Positions 33,206-42,638 of a stretch of DNA of 64,000 nucleotides are shown one piece after another. A model generated the notes under the pieces. That model was not told where the DNA came from. It did not search any database and worked only from the letters and a program-made list of their open reading frames with translations. Within the stretch, counting starts at the first letter, position 1. Each line of letters starts with the position of its first letter. The DNA is from Canis aureus (lineage: Eukaryota; Chordata; Mammalia; Carnivora; Canidae). The stretch lies in NCBI RefSeq assembly GCF_053574225.1, contig NC_135632.1:48090001-48154000 (forward strand), in the 5' to 3' direction. A program made the position numbers and the translations under genes.

Positions 33206-33240
33206 TACAACTTGCTTTTGGCCACTCTGCACTGAGCAAA

Positions 33241-34140
33241 ATGACTAGAAGGAAAACCTCACCTCAAAAGAAAGAATCAGACACAGTCCTCTCTCCCACA
33301 GAGTTACAAAATCTGGATTACAATTCAATGTCAGAAAGCCAATTCAGAAGCACTATTATACAGCTACTGGTGGCTCTAGAAAAAAGCATAAAGGACTCAA
33401 GAGACTTCATGACTGCAGAATTTAGATCCAATCAGGCAGAAATTAAAAATCAATTGAATGAGATGCAATCCAAACTAGAAGTCCTAACGACGAGGGTTAA
33501 CGAGGTGGAAGAACGAGTGAGTGACATAGAAGACAAGTTGATGGCAAAGAGGGAAACTGAGGAAAAAAGAGACAAACAATTAAAAGACCATGAAGATAGA
33601 TTAAGGGAAATAAACGACAACTTGAGGAAGAAAAACCTACGTTTAATTGGGGTTCCCAAGGGCGCCAAAAGGGACAGAGGTCCAGAATATGTATTTGAAC
33701 AAATTCTAGCTGAAAACTTTCCTAATCTGGGAAGGGAAACAGGCATTCAGATCCAGGAAATAGAGAGATCCCCCCCTAAAATCAATAAAAACCGCTCAAC
33801 ACCTCGACATTTAATAGTGAAGCTTGCAAATTCCAAAGATAAAGAGAAGATCCTTAAAGCAGCAAGAGACAAGAAATCCCTGACTTTTATGGGGAGGAGT
33901 ATTAGGGTAACAGCAGACCTCTCCACAGAGACCTGGCAGGCCAGAAAGGGCTGGCAGGATATATTCAGGGTCCTAAATGAGAAGAACATGCAACCAAGAA
34001 TACTTTATCCAGCAAGGCTCTCATTCAAAATGGAAGGAGAGATAAAGAGCTTCCAAGACAGGCAGCAACTAAAAGAATATGTGACCTCCATACCAGCTCT
34101 GCAAGAAATTTTAAGGGGGACTCTTAAAATTCCCCTTTAA
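33241..34140 (+). CDS. LINE-1 ORF1 protein (RNA-binding chaperone)
   Basis: 299 codons, open from ATG to TAA. ORF1p is the trimeric, nucleic-acid-binding chaperone that coats L1 RNA in cytoplasmic particles. A charged N-terminus (MTRRKTSPQKKES) leads into a coiled-coil-like heptad region (about residues 45-120: repeated E/K/L pattern, VNEVEERVSDIEDKLM). The RRM-like domain follows (about 130-225: NLRLIGVPKG, then RHLIVKLANSKDKEKILKAA) and the C-terminal domain (about 226-295: QPRILYPARLSF). The frame stays open 62 codons upstream of this ATG, but those codons lie in the polypyrimidine tract; the second L1 has its ORF1 ATG at the same place, so I chose 33241. The protein is shorter than human ORF1p (338). 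It is GVPKG where the second L1 reads GVPEG, one possible damaging change. Confidence 0.92.
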   Translation: MTRRKTSPQKKESDTVLSPTELQNLDYNSMSESQFRSTIIQLLVALEKSIKDSRDFMTAEFRSNQAEIKNQLNEMQSKLEVLTTRVNEVEERVSDIEDKLMAKRETEEKRDKQLKDHEDRLREINDNLRKKNLRLIGVPKGAKRDRGPEYVFEQILAENFPNLGRETGIQIQEIERSPPKINKNRSTPRHLIVKLANSKDKEKILKAARDKKSLTFMGRSIRVTADLSTETWQARKGWQDIFRVLNEKNMQPRILYPARLSFKMEGEIKSFQDRQQLKEYVTSIPALQEILRGTLKIPL

Positions 34141-34189
34141 GAAAAAGTTCACTGGAACATTCCACAAAAACAAGGACTGAATAGTTATC

Positions 34190-35053
34190 ATGATGACACT
34201 AAATTCATATCTCTCAATAGTAACTCTGAACGTGAATGGGCTTAATGACCCCATCAAAAGGCGCAGGGTTTCAGACTGGATAAAAAAGCAGGAACCATCT
34301 ATTTGCTGTCTACAAGAGACTCATTTTAGACAGAAGGACACCTACAGCCTGAAAATAAAAGGTTGGAGAACCATTTACCATTCGAATGGTCCTCAAAAGA
34401 AAGCAGGAGTAGCCATCCTTATATCAGATAAACTAAAATTTACCCCAAAGACTGTAGTGAGAGATGAAGAGGGACACTATATCATACTTAAAGGATCTAT
34501 TCAACAAGAGGACTTAACAATCCTCAATATATATGCCCCGAATGTGGGAGCTGCCAAATATATAAATCAATTATTAACCAAAGTGAAGAAATACTTAGAT
34601 AATAATACACTTATACTTGGTGACTTCAATCTAGCTCTTTCTATACTCGATAGGTCTTCTAAGCACAACATCTCCAAAGAAACGAGAGCTTTAAATGATA
34701 CACTGGACCAGATGGATTTCACTGATATCTACAGAACTTTACATCCAAACTCAACTGAATACACATTCTTCTCAAGTGCACATGGAACTTTCTCCAGAAT
34801 AGACCACATATTGGGTTACAAATCGGGTCTGAACCGATACCAAAAGATTGGGATCGTCCCCTGCATATTCTCAGACCACAATGCCTTGAAATTAGAACTA
34901 AATCACAACAAGAAGTTTGGAAGGACCTCAAACACGTGGAGGTTAAGGACCATCCTGCTAAAAGATGAAAGGGTCAACCAGGAAATTAAGGAAGAATTAA
35001 AAACATTCATGGAAACTAATGAGAATGAAGATACAACCATCCAAAATCTTTAG
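34190..35053 (+). CDS. ORF2 part 1: APE-like endonuclease domain fragment
   Basis: 287 codons ending at the premature TAG. Begins MMTLNSYLSIVTLNVNGL, typical for L1 endonuclease. All the usual active-site segments are visible: NVNGL, LQETHF, NIYAPN, LGDFN, FSRIDHILG and FSDHNAL. In L1 this domain nicks T-rich targets to prime reverse transcription. On its own it would be an endonuclease without the linker to the polymerase; the initiation codon is 49 bases after ORF1, so translation would depend on the inefficient reinitiation L1 normally uses. Confidence 0.8.
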   Translation: MMTLNSYLSIVTLNVNGLNDPIKRRRVSDWIKKQEPSICCLQETHFRQKDTYSLKIKGWRTIYHSNGPQKKAGVAILISDKLKFTPKTVVRDEEGHYIILKGSIQQEDLTILNIYAPNVGAAKYINQLLTKVKKYLDNNTLILGDFNLALSILDRSSKHNISKETRALNDTLDQMDFTDIYRTLHPNSTEYTFFSSAHGTFSRIDHILGYKSGLNRYQKIGIVPCIFSDHNALKLELNHNKKFGRTSNTWRLRTILLKDERVNQEIKEELKTFMETNENEDTTIQNL

Positions 35054-38017
35054 GATGCAGCAAAAGCAGTCCTAAGGGGGAAATACACCGCAATACAAGC
35101 ATCCATTCAAAAACTGGAAAGAAATGAAAAACAAAAGCTAACCTTACACATAAAGGAGCTAGAGAAAAAACAGCAAATAGATCCTACACCCAAGAGAAGA
35201 AGGGAGTTAATAAAGATTCGAGCAGAACTCAACGAAATCCAGACCAGAAGAACTGTGGAACAGATCAACAGAACCAGGAGTTGGTTCTTTGAAAGAATTA
35301 ATAAGATAGATAAACCATTAGCCAGCCTTATTAAAAAGAAGAGAGAGAAGACTCAAATTAATAAAATCATGAATGAGAAAGGAGAGATCACTACCAACAC
35401 CAAGGAAATACAAACGATTTTAAAAACATATTATGAACAGCTATATGCCAATAAATTAGGCAATCTAGGAGAAATGGACACATTCCTGGAAAGCCACAAA
35501 CTACCAAAACTGGAACAGGAAGAAATAGAAAACCTTAACAGGCCAATAACCAAGGAGGAAATTGAAGCAGTCATCAAAAACCTCCCAGGACACAAGAGTC
35601 CAGGGCCAGATGGCTTCCCAGGGGAATTTTATCAAACGTTTAAAGAAGAAACCATACCTATTCTCCTAAAGCTGTTTGGAAAGATAGAAAGAGATGGAGT
35701 ACTTCCAAATTCGTTCTATGAGGCCAGCATCACCTTAATTCCAAAACCAGACAAAGACCCCACCAAAAAGGAGAATTACAGACCAATATCCCTGATGAAC
35801 ATGGATGCAAAAATTCTCAACAAGATACTGGCCAATAGGATCCAACAGTACATTAAGAAAATTATTCACTATGACCAAGTAGGATTTATCCCTGGGACAC
35901 AAGGCTGGTTCAACACCCGTAAAACAATCAATGTGATTCATCATATCAGCAAGAGAAAAACCAAGAATCATATGATCCTCTCATTAGATGCAAAGAAAGC
36001 ATTTGACAAAATACAGCATCCATTCCTGATCAAAACTCTTCAGAGTGTAGGGATAGAGGGAACATTCCTCGACATCTTAAAAGCCATCTATGAAAAGCCC
36101 ACAGCAAATATCATTCTCAATGGGGAAGCACTGGGAGCCTTTCCTTTAAGATCAGGAACGAGACAGGGATGTCCACTCTCACCACTGCTGTTCAACATAG
36201 TACTGGAAGTCCTAGCCTCAGCAATCAGAAAACAAAAAGACATTAAAGGCATTCATATTGGCAAAGAAGAAGTCAAACTCTCCCTCTTCGCTGATGACAT
36301 GATACTCTACATAGAAAACCCAAAAGTCTCCACCCCAAGATTGCTAGAACTCATACAGCAATTTGGTAGCGTGGCAGGATACAAAATCAATGCCCAGAAA
36401 TCAATGGCATTTCTATACACTAACAATGAGACTGAAGAAAGAAAAATTAAGGAGTCAATCCCATTTACAATTGCACCCAAAAGCATAAGATACCTAGGAA
36501 TAAACCTAACCAAAGATGTAAAGGATCTATACCCTCAAAACTGTAGAACACTTCTGAAAGAAATTGAGGAAGACACAAAGAGATGGAAAAATATTCCATG
36601 CTCATGGATTGGCAGAATTAATATTGTGAAAATGTCAATGTTACCCAGGGCAATATACACTTTTAATGCAATCCCTATCAAAATACCATGGACTTTCTTC
36701 AGAGAGTTAGAACAAATTATTTTAAGATTTGTGTGGGGTCAGAAAAGACCCCGAATAGCCAGGGGAATTTTAAAAAAGAAAACCATATCTGGGGGCATCA
36801 CAATGCCAGATTTCAGGTTGTACTACAAAGCTGTGGTCATCAAGACAGGGTGGTACTGGCACAAAAACAGACGCATAGATCAGTGGAACAGAATAGAGAA
36901 TCCAGAAGTGGACCCTGAACTTTATGGGCAACTAATATTCGATAAAGGAGGAAAGACTGTCCACTGGAAGAAAGACAGTCTCTTCAATAAATGGTGCTGG
37001 GAAAATTGGACATCCACATGCAGAAGAATGAAACTAGACCACTCTCTTGCACCAGACACAAAGATAAACTCAAAATGGATGAAAGATCTAAATGTGAGAC
37101 AAGATTCCATCAAAATCCTAGAGAAGAACACAGGCAACACCCTTTTTGAACTCGGCCACAGTAACTTCTTGCAAGATACATCCACGAAGGCAAAAGAAAC
37201 AAAAGCAAAAATGAACTATTGGGACTTCATCAAGATAAGAAGCTTTTGCACAGCAAGGGATACAGTCAACAAAACTCAAAGACAACCTACAGAATGGGAG
37301 AAGATATTTGCAAATGACATATCAGATAAAGGGCTAGTTTCCAAGATCTATAAAGAACTTATTAAACTCAACAGCAAAGAAACAAACAATCCAATCATGA
37401 AATGGGCAAAAGACATGAACAGAAATCTCACAGAGGAAGACATAGACATGGCCAACATGCACATGAGAAAATGCTCTGCATCACTTGCCATCAGGGAAAT
37501 ACAAATCAAAACCACAATGAGATACCACCTCACACCAGTGAGAATGGGGAAAATTAACAAGGCAGGAATCCACAAATGTTGGAGAGGATGCGGAGAAAAG
37601 GGAACCCTCTTCCACTGTTGGTGGGAATGTGAACTGGTGCAGCCACTCTGGAAAACTGTGTGGAGGTTCCTCAAAGAGTTAAAAATAGACCTGCCCTACG
37701 ACCCAGCAATTGCACTGCTGGGGATTTACCCCAAAGATACAGATGCAATGAAACGCCGGGACACCTGCACCCCGATGTTTATAGCAGCAATGGCCACGAT
37801 AGCCAAACTGTGGAAGGAGCCTCGGTGTCCAACGAAAGATGAATGGATAAAGAAGATGTGGCTTATGTATACAATGGAATATTACTCAGCTATTAGAAAT
37901 GACAAATACCCACCATTTGCTTCAACGTGGATGGAACTGGAGGGTATTATGCTGAGTGAAGTAAGTCAGTCGGTGAAGGACAAACATTATATGTTCTCAT
38001 TCATTTGGGGAATATAA
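35054..38017 (+). CDS. ORF2 part 2: reverse transcriptase and C-terminal domain frame
   Basis: Same frame as part 1, open from just after the TAG to the natural TAA. The first ATG is at 35255, giving 920 codons. Contains the Z-like region, RT motifs including SLDAKKAFD (motif A with the E-to-K change), the TRQGCPLSPLLFN segment (motif B), LSLFADDMILY (motif C), and the terminal zinc-knuckle-like C-x3-C-x7-H-x4-C. No promoter specific for this fragment is visible, so expression of it alone is doubtful. Confidence 0.75.
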   Translation, partial: DAAKAVLRGKYTAIQASIQKLERNEKQKLTLHIKELEKKQQIDPTPKRRRELIKIRAELNEIQTRRTVEQINRTRSWFFERINKIDKPLASLIKKKREKTQINKIMNEKGEITTNTKEIQTILKTYYEQLYANKLGNLGEMDTFLESHKLPKLEQEEIENLNRPITKEEIEAVIKNLPGHKSPGPDGFPGEFYQTFKEETIPILLKLFGKIERDGVLPNSFYEASITLIPKPDKDPTKKENYRPISLMNMDAKILNKILANRIQQYIKKIIHYDQVGFIPGTQGWFNTRKTINVIHHISKRKTKNHMILSLDAKKAFDKIQHPFLIKTLQSVGIEGTFLDILKAIYEKPTANIILNGEALGAFPLRSGTRQGCPLSPLLFNIVLEVLASAIRKQKDIKGIHIGKEEVKLSLFADDMILYIENPKVSTPRLLELIQQFGSVAGYKINAQKSMAFLYTNNETEERKIKESIPFTIAPKSIRYLGINLTKDVKDLYPQNCRTLLKEIEEDTKRWKNIPCSWIGRINIVKMSMLPRAIYTFNAIPIKIPWTFFRELEQIILRFVWGQKRPRIARGILKKKTISGGITMPDFRLYYKAVVIKTGWYWHKNRRIDQWNRIENPEVDPELYGQLIFDKGGKTVHWKKDSLFNKWCWENWTSTCRRMKLDHSLAPDTKINSKWMKDLNVRQDSIKILEKNTGNTLFELGHSNFLQDTSTKAKETKAKMNYWDFIKIRSFCTARDTVNKTQRQPTEWEKIFANDISDKGLVSKIYKELIKLNSKETNNPIMKWAKDMNRNLTEEDIDMANMHMRKCSASLAIREIQIKTTMRYHLTPVRMGKINKAGIHKCWRGCGEKGTLFHCWWECELVQPLWKTVWRFLKELKIDLPYDPAIALLGIYPKDTDAMKRRDTCTPMFIAAMATIAKLWKEPRCPTKDEWIKKMWLMYTMEYYSAIRNDKYPPFASTWMELEGIMLSEVSQSVKDKHYMFSFIWGI

Positions 38018-38244
38018 ATAATAGTGAAAGGGAATATAAGGGAAGGGAGAAGAAATGTGTGGGAAATATCAGAAAGGGAGACAGAACGTAAAGACTGCTA
38101 ACTCTGGGAAACGAACTAGGGGTGGTGGAAGGGGAGAAGGGCGGGGGGTGGGAGCGAATGGGTGACGGGCACGGGGGGTTATTCTGTATGTTAGTAAATT
38201 GAACACCAATAAAAAATAAATAAATAAATAAAAAGAAAAAAAAA
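38018..38244 (+). terminator. L1 3' UTR, poly-A signal and tail
   Basis: G-rich stretch 'ggggtggtggaaggggagaa' with 'gggcggggggtgggagcg' (38119-38155), then 'ttagtaaattgaacaccaat' and AATAAA-type signals at 38208-38235 leading into an A-rich tail. G-rich 3' UTR tracts are conserved among mammalian L1s. Confidence 0.9.
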
Positions 38245-38261
38245 AAAGAGGAAGAAGGTAG
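38245..38261. repeat. 3' target-site duplication of the full-length L1
   Basis: AAAGAGGAAGAAGGTAG, partner of 32041-32055. It differs by a GA insertion, consistent with some time since integration or an original mismatch. Confidence 0.7.
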
Positions 38262-40410
38262 CCTAGTAAACCAGAGGAGGAGGGAAAGGACCACTATTTG
38301 GGTCTGATTAGAGTGTGAGATATCCAGCCCAAGCAGATCAACTCAAGCTGTTGGGTGAGATTACTACCCCACTAGCACACCTCCTCTACTTGATTATGCT
38401 AAAAACAATGTCTGTCTCCTTTTTAGGCCTGAACTACCTTGTAAAAAAGCTCTCTTAACAATGGGAGGAGGGAATCCCATCCAGACACATTAAAAAAAAA
38501 AAAAGAAAAGAAAAGAAAAAAGAAAGAAAGAAAATCAGCCCCTTTATGGTGATTTCTTACAGATACAACTAAACCAACATAATCTCCAGAAGAAAACCAA
38601 TACAATTTTCCAGCTAGAAATTATCAGACAGAATTAAAGACATTCAATATTCATCTGCCATTGAGTTCTATCAGACATCGATTTTCCATGAAGTTATGCA
38701 TTCTAGTACAGAATTGGCTCTCGCCAGTTCTCAGACTTAGAAAGACAAAGTGGTTCCAGGGGCAATTGGACCCTTTGATGGCATATACAACAAATGTTTT
38801 GGTACTGGTTAAGTTAAAAGTACAATCTGAATTCCAATAGTTTCAAGGATTGGTTGCTACTGATGTAACTTAGCAGTCACTATTTAAGTTGAGACAATTC
38901 AACATGATCTAAATGAAAGGGCAATTATTAAGGAAGCTACTCCAATTTCCCCTGGGAGAGTCTATGAATGAGGATAATCAATTTAAGAACTTCAATGAGG
39001 GTTAGAAAGAATTATTTAGACAAAATATTTTTTTAAAAGGTAAGAAACCCATAGCCTTTCCTAAGTAATATGGCTATTACTGCTGCCTAGGGATGGTGTC
39101 AGGAGTATTCTGGTTGAGTGGAGACAAATGCTCAGAGAGGTTTCCAAATAGTAATAAACAACATATTAATGGTACACATGCGAAGAATCATGGGATGTTC
39201 TGTTATAAATACTCACCCTAAATAGGAAACCCAGAAGAGTAAAAAGAGATGCCTCTGTCTAGAGAGATCAATAACGTTCTATTCAATTCAGACTGGGTGG
39301 TAACATGCTAGATTGGAAATATGGGTATAAAAGTGATAATATATAATATCAGACATACTTTAAAAATTCCCAACTGCTAAGTGGTCTTATTCCTACCCAC
39401 TTGCACTGTATTGCCAGGACCCAGAAATAGAAAGAACGTATCATGAAGATATCATCCATGAGTACTGCATAATACACAGGCATCCTTCCCACTTCAACCT
39501 TCTTTTGTCTGGAGAAATAAGAAGTAAATGGCAATGCAGAATCACATAGAAAACAATCATTTAACCTAGTTTTCAGACCCTGCAGTCTCTAGTAACAGGG
39601 TCATGGACCACTCTGCCCACTCCTTTTTGAGTCATGCTCTGGATCATTTTAATAAAATGAGAATTGGATTTGCCCAGTAAAAGATTTTTCCTGGCTTATT
39701 GTCTGTATATGGGCCAGACACACCAAGAGAGAAGGACTCAGGTTTCCCCTTAATCTACCCAAGAAAACTGTCCCCAACCCTCAGATTTACAAAGAACTCT
39801 AGAAACATTGACAACATATAAACATATTTTTCTAATTAAATTAGTATTAGAAAGCATTTCACTGACACGAGGCCCTTGCCAGTACCTTCCACTGATATAT
39901 ACTTTATGTATCAGCAAAAGAAGAAATAGCTTTACTCCCCACTGTCAAACATAGCTCTCACTCAGTAGCTCTGACTTCTGAGAGCGGGAAGATTCTCACC
40001 CTATTATCTGAATAAAATTTTGAAAATAGAGCTAATTAAGCCACTGTAATAGACAACTCTTCAAGAGAAGAAAAAGAATAAGGACACAGAGATAGCAGGC
40101 CCTGGTGGCCAGAAACCTCACCAGAAACCCTTCCACAGAAACAACATTTTGATAAATCAATCAAGGAAAAAGGTCTCTGCTAGACCACAGTCAGAACGAT
40201 ATCCCATCCCCATGATTGTAAAGCCCTTAGGAGACAAGTCATGCAAACCAGCTACAGGCAGAGATCTGGCCTGAAGAATGTAACCTGGGTGACATACTTC
40301 AATTTAAAGCCTCATAAACTCCTCCAAATTTATCCTTGCTGAGCTCCCCACAGCATAAATTGCAAAATTCAGGACACGTATATGAAGATTATGACAATAA
40401 AGTCTCAAAG
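38262..40410. other. about 2.1 kb unassigned sequence
   Basis: Before the two L1 insertions this was one stretch with the sequence left of 32 kb. No gene or named repeat supported; ORFs are 60-76 codons. Contains an A/GAAA microsatellite at 38492-38534. Confidence 0.45.
38492..38534. repeat. Poly-A / (GAAA)n microsatellite
   Basis: A13 followed by GAAAA and GAAA units. Resembles a retrotransposon tail but no element body precedes it. Confidence 0.9.
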
Positions 40411-40418
40411 AATGATGG

Positions 40419-40562
40419 TTGGCTGGGTGGCTCAGTGGTTGTGTGTTTGCCTTCGGCTCAGGGCGTGATCCTGAAGTACCGGAAACAATGTCTAGCTGCC
40501 TGTGCCTCTGCCTTTCTCTTTCTGTGTCTCTCATGAATAAATAAACAAAATCTTAAAAAAAA
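40419..40562 (+). mobile_element. Carnivore SINE with internal deletion of the B-box region
   Basis: Head 'ggctgggtggctcagtggtt' (A-box TGGCTCAGTGG present) runs to 'cgtgatcctgaagtaccgga', then jumps to 'tgcctgtgcctctgcctttc' and the 'aaataaataaacaaaatctt' tail. The segment that normally carries the B-box and 'atggagcctgcttctccctc' is missing. AATGATGG flanks it (40411-40418 and 40563-40570). Confidence 0.9.
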
Positions 40563-40589
40563 AATGATGGCAGATAGCATTTAAAATAA

Positions 40590-40990
40590 CACCAAGTACT
40601 GTAACAAATAAGCCTACAAAAAATGATAGGCGTACAATAGAAGTTTATTCCATGTTCACCTAACAGTTTTTGGCAGAGAATGGATTATTCCACGTGGTGA
40701 TTCAGGGAAAAAAATTGATCATGGATTTTCACCACAGGGCTTCCAAGATCACCCTGAAAGTCATCCCCATTCCAGACACTTGGAAAAGCTGCAGAACATG
40801 GAGAAACCTTCATGGTAGATTTTAGGAGATAAATTTGGAAATGATGTACATCACGGATGCCCACAATCCATTGGCTAGAATGCAGTCACATGACCACAGT
40901 GAAGTACAGGGAAGGCTGGGAAATACAGTCTGGCCATATACCTAGGAAGAAGAAAAAAACATTATCATAGTCAGTAGTCTTTGCCTTAGG
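40590..40990 (+). mobile_element. Old dispersed mammalian repeat (MER type, unnamed)
   Basis: 'ttggctagaatgcagtcaca' followed by 'gggaaggctgggaaatacag' and 'tctggccatatacctaggaa' is a phrase order I associate with an old mammalian interspersed repeat. Family and edges not determined. Confidence 0.35.
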
Positions 40991-41544
40991 ACCAGTCTAG
41001 GGCTGATGATCAGCTCGAAACTTCCTAATACTCTTCTTTGAATTTGGGTGTACCCATTGAGGGAAAAAGCCCTAAATAGACACTTCAGAATAAAGTTTTA
41101 TATGTCATAATGTCTACACAGGAGCAGGAGACTCTGAAGGTTCCAGTCTTTCTACCTTGGCATCATGCTGCTCAGTATCTCTGAAAGTCTATTAGCAACT
41201 GGCTTAGGAATTCACGTTTCTTTTCGGGTTCACAGAAACATCAAGGTGTCTTTCATAAGAAATGGAAATGAACTATAAAATGTACACTTCAAAGCCTGAC
41301 AATACTGAAAAATAAAAGGCAAGCATAACAAATAACCCTGTTCAAATATAATAATAATGGTACTTCTCTATTCAGGCAAATACCATAAACCTGGTAGATG
41401 ATCTTTCATGATAGAAAGTGGAGAGGTCAGACTGGAATATCTTTCCACTTAGACCATATAGATTTTTGTTCTTTTTAATTTGCAACATACTACTATAGTG
41501 AGAAGAACTTAGATTTTCTCTTTTGTTTTCGGTTTTGTTTTGGT

Positions 41545-41700
41545 TTTGTATGAAGAGCTTAGATTTTGGAAAAAAGACTAGGCTTTCTGAATTATCTGCT
41601 CTGTGACTTCAGCCTCCTCATCTGTTAAATATAGGAGTAAAATTAAAACAAGATGTTACAAAGCACCCAACCCAGTATAAGCTCCATTTTAGGTGCCTGA
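41545..41700 (+). mobile_element. MIR fragment
   Basis: 'gctctgtgacttcagcctcc', 'tcatctgttaaatatagga' and 'aagcacccaacccagtataa' follow the sense MIR order. Confidence 0.65.
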
Positions 41701-41869
41701 TTATTTAGAATTAGTTAGAATTCGTGGTATACACAGAGAAATAGAAATGGCCATGAAAGGGCCTCCCCTTTGACATTGGCAATATTTGTAAATGTGGGGT
41801 AAAATAATTCTATCTAGATTTCAAGAGGCAGAAAGCAAAAAAGATGTTACAGTGAAATTTTCTTTCCTA

Positions 41870-42125
41870 ATCCCCCTCCAACTGGCAAATTCCTATTTGT
41901 CCTTGAAAGAAACTCAAATATCACCTCCTCCAGAAACCTACTGTGGTCCCATAGCCCACCTCCAAGCTGTATCTGTCATTTTCATTATATTCATCAAGAG
42001 AGTCTATAATTGTGTACTCATCTCTATGATGCAACCATTTTAAGGCAAAATTGTGTCTTATTTATTATATCCTTGTCACTTAGCAAAATGTCTGGCACTT
42101 ACTAAACCATAAATAAATAAACAAA
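41870..42125 (+). mobile_element. LINE-2 3' end
   Basis: 'tcaaatatcacctcctccag', 'aaacctactgtggtcccata', 'gtgtactcatctctatgatg' and 'cttagcaaaatgtctggcac' match the L2 3' UTR in order, ending 'aaccataaataaataaac'. Confidence 0.75.
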
Positions 42126-42223
42126 TGATGCACAAGGCCAGTAATACCACAGCAGTGTTTAAACACTTGTCAAGATGTTTGTGCTCTACACAGCATGGCA
42201 GATCTTAAGACAGAAGCCATGTT

Positions 42224-42416
42224 GGGATCCCTGAGTGGTGCAGTGGTTTGGTGCCTGCCTTTGGCCCAGGGCGCGATCCTGGAGACCCGGGATCGAATCC
42301 CACATCGGGCTCCCGGTGCGTGGAGCCTGCTTCTCCCTCTGCCTGTGTCTCTGCCTCTCTCTCTCTTCTCTCTCTGTGACTATCATAAATAAATAAAAAT
42401 TGAAAAAAAAAAAAAA
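42224..42416 (+). mobile_element. SINEC_Cf with 12-bp target-site duplication
   Basis: 'gggatccctgagtggtgcag', 'gcgcgatcctggagacccgg', B-box GGATCGAATCC, short (CT)n and 'gactatcataaataaataaa' plus A15. AGAAGCCATGTT is repeated exactly at 42212-42223 and 42417-42428. Slightly more decayed than the copy at 31.4 kb (A-box CpGs changed to TG). Confidence 0.97.
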
Positions 42417-42638
42417 AGAAGCCATGTTCACACCCACTAAACCTGGCTTTTTCCACACCAACCATTAATGGCCCCATCAGAAAGCTTTCAACCAAGACTT
42501 CTGACAGCTTCCTCCAGGACACTATGGAATAAGACTGGGGCTAACCTGAGAAAAGCTGGGAGGATAAGAAGGCCACAGTTCCTTTTCATTGACACTATAG
42601 AGAAAGATTCTGGTTCAAAAAAAAAAAAAAAAAAAGTA

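Larger units (their letters stand above)
32056..33240 (+). promoter_or_regulatory. L1 5' UTR / internal promoter with CpG-rich core
   Basis: Starts 'agtggcaggatggcgcaaga' ('aggatggcg' is close to a YY1 core on the opposite strand, as at the start of human L1). CpG-rich from about 32200 to 32840. It contains a 52-base tandem duplication at 32506-32604 and ends in a long polypyrimidine tract before ORF1. In L1 this region recruits RNA polymerase II to initiate at the element's first base. Confidence 0.85.
34190..38017 (+). pseudogene. LINE-1 ORF2 with a single in-frame stop (TAG, codon 288)
   Basis: Spans exactly 1275 codons plus stop, the length of human ORF2p, with no frameshift. The only in-frame stop is TAG at 35051-35053. 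Catalytic positions agree with human numbering: endonuclease N14, E43, D145, N147, D205, H230; reverse transcriptase D600, D702, D703 (FADD); C-terminal Cys/His at 1130, 1134, 1142, 1147. Residue 602, two after D600, is lysine (AAG, 35993-35995), while the second L1 in this window has GAG there. The stop separates endonuclease from reverse transcriptase, so normal ORF2p cannot be made without readthrough. A nonfunctional but very recently active-looking copy. Confidence 0.93.
32056..38244 (+). mobile_element. Full-length canid LINE-1 (L1_Cf-like), nearly intact
   Basis: A complete 6.2-kb non-LTR retrotransposon: GC-rich 5' UTR (32056-33240), ORF1 (33241-34140), 49-base spacer, ORF2 (34190-38017, one internal stop), a 3' UTR with G-rich tract, a poly-A signal and A-rich tail. 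Target-site duplications flank it. L1 proteins bind their own RNA, nick genomic DNA and copy the RNA at the nick (target-primed reverse transcription). The low decay compared with the copy at 42.6 kb points to recent insertion. As read here it cannot make full-length ORF2p. Confidence 0.95.

Noticed and set aside
32436..33239. 267-codon minus-strand ORF as a host gene
   Set aside because: It lies wholly in the L1 5' UTR and polypyrimidine tract, and its lysine/arginine and proline runs are translation of low-complexity DNA.
33055..33240. Starting ORF1 at the first ATG (33055)
   Set aside because: The first 62 codons are translated polypyrimidine tract (F/L/S runs). The ATG at 33241 aligns with the ORF1 start of the second L1.
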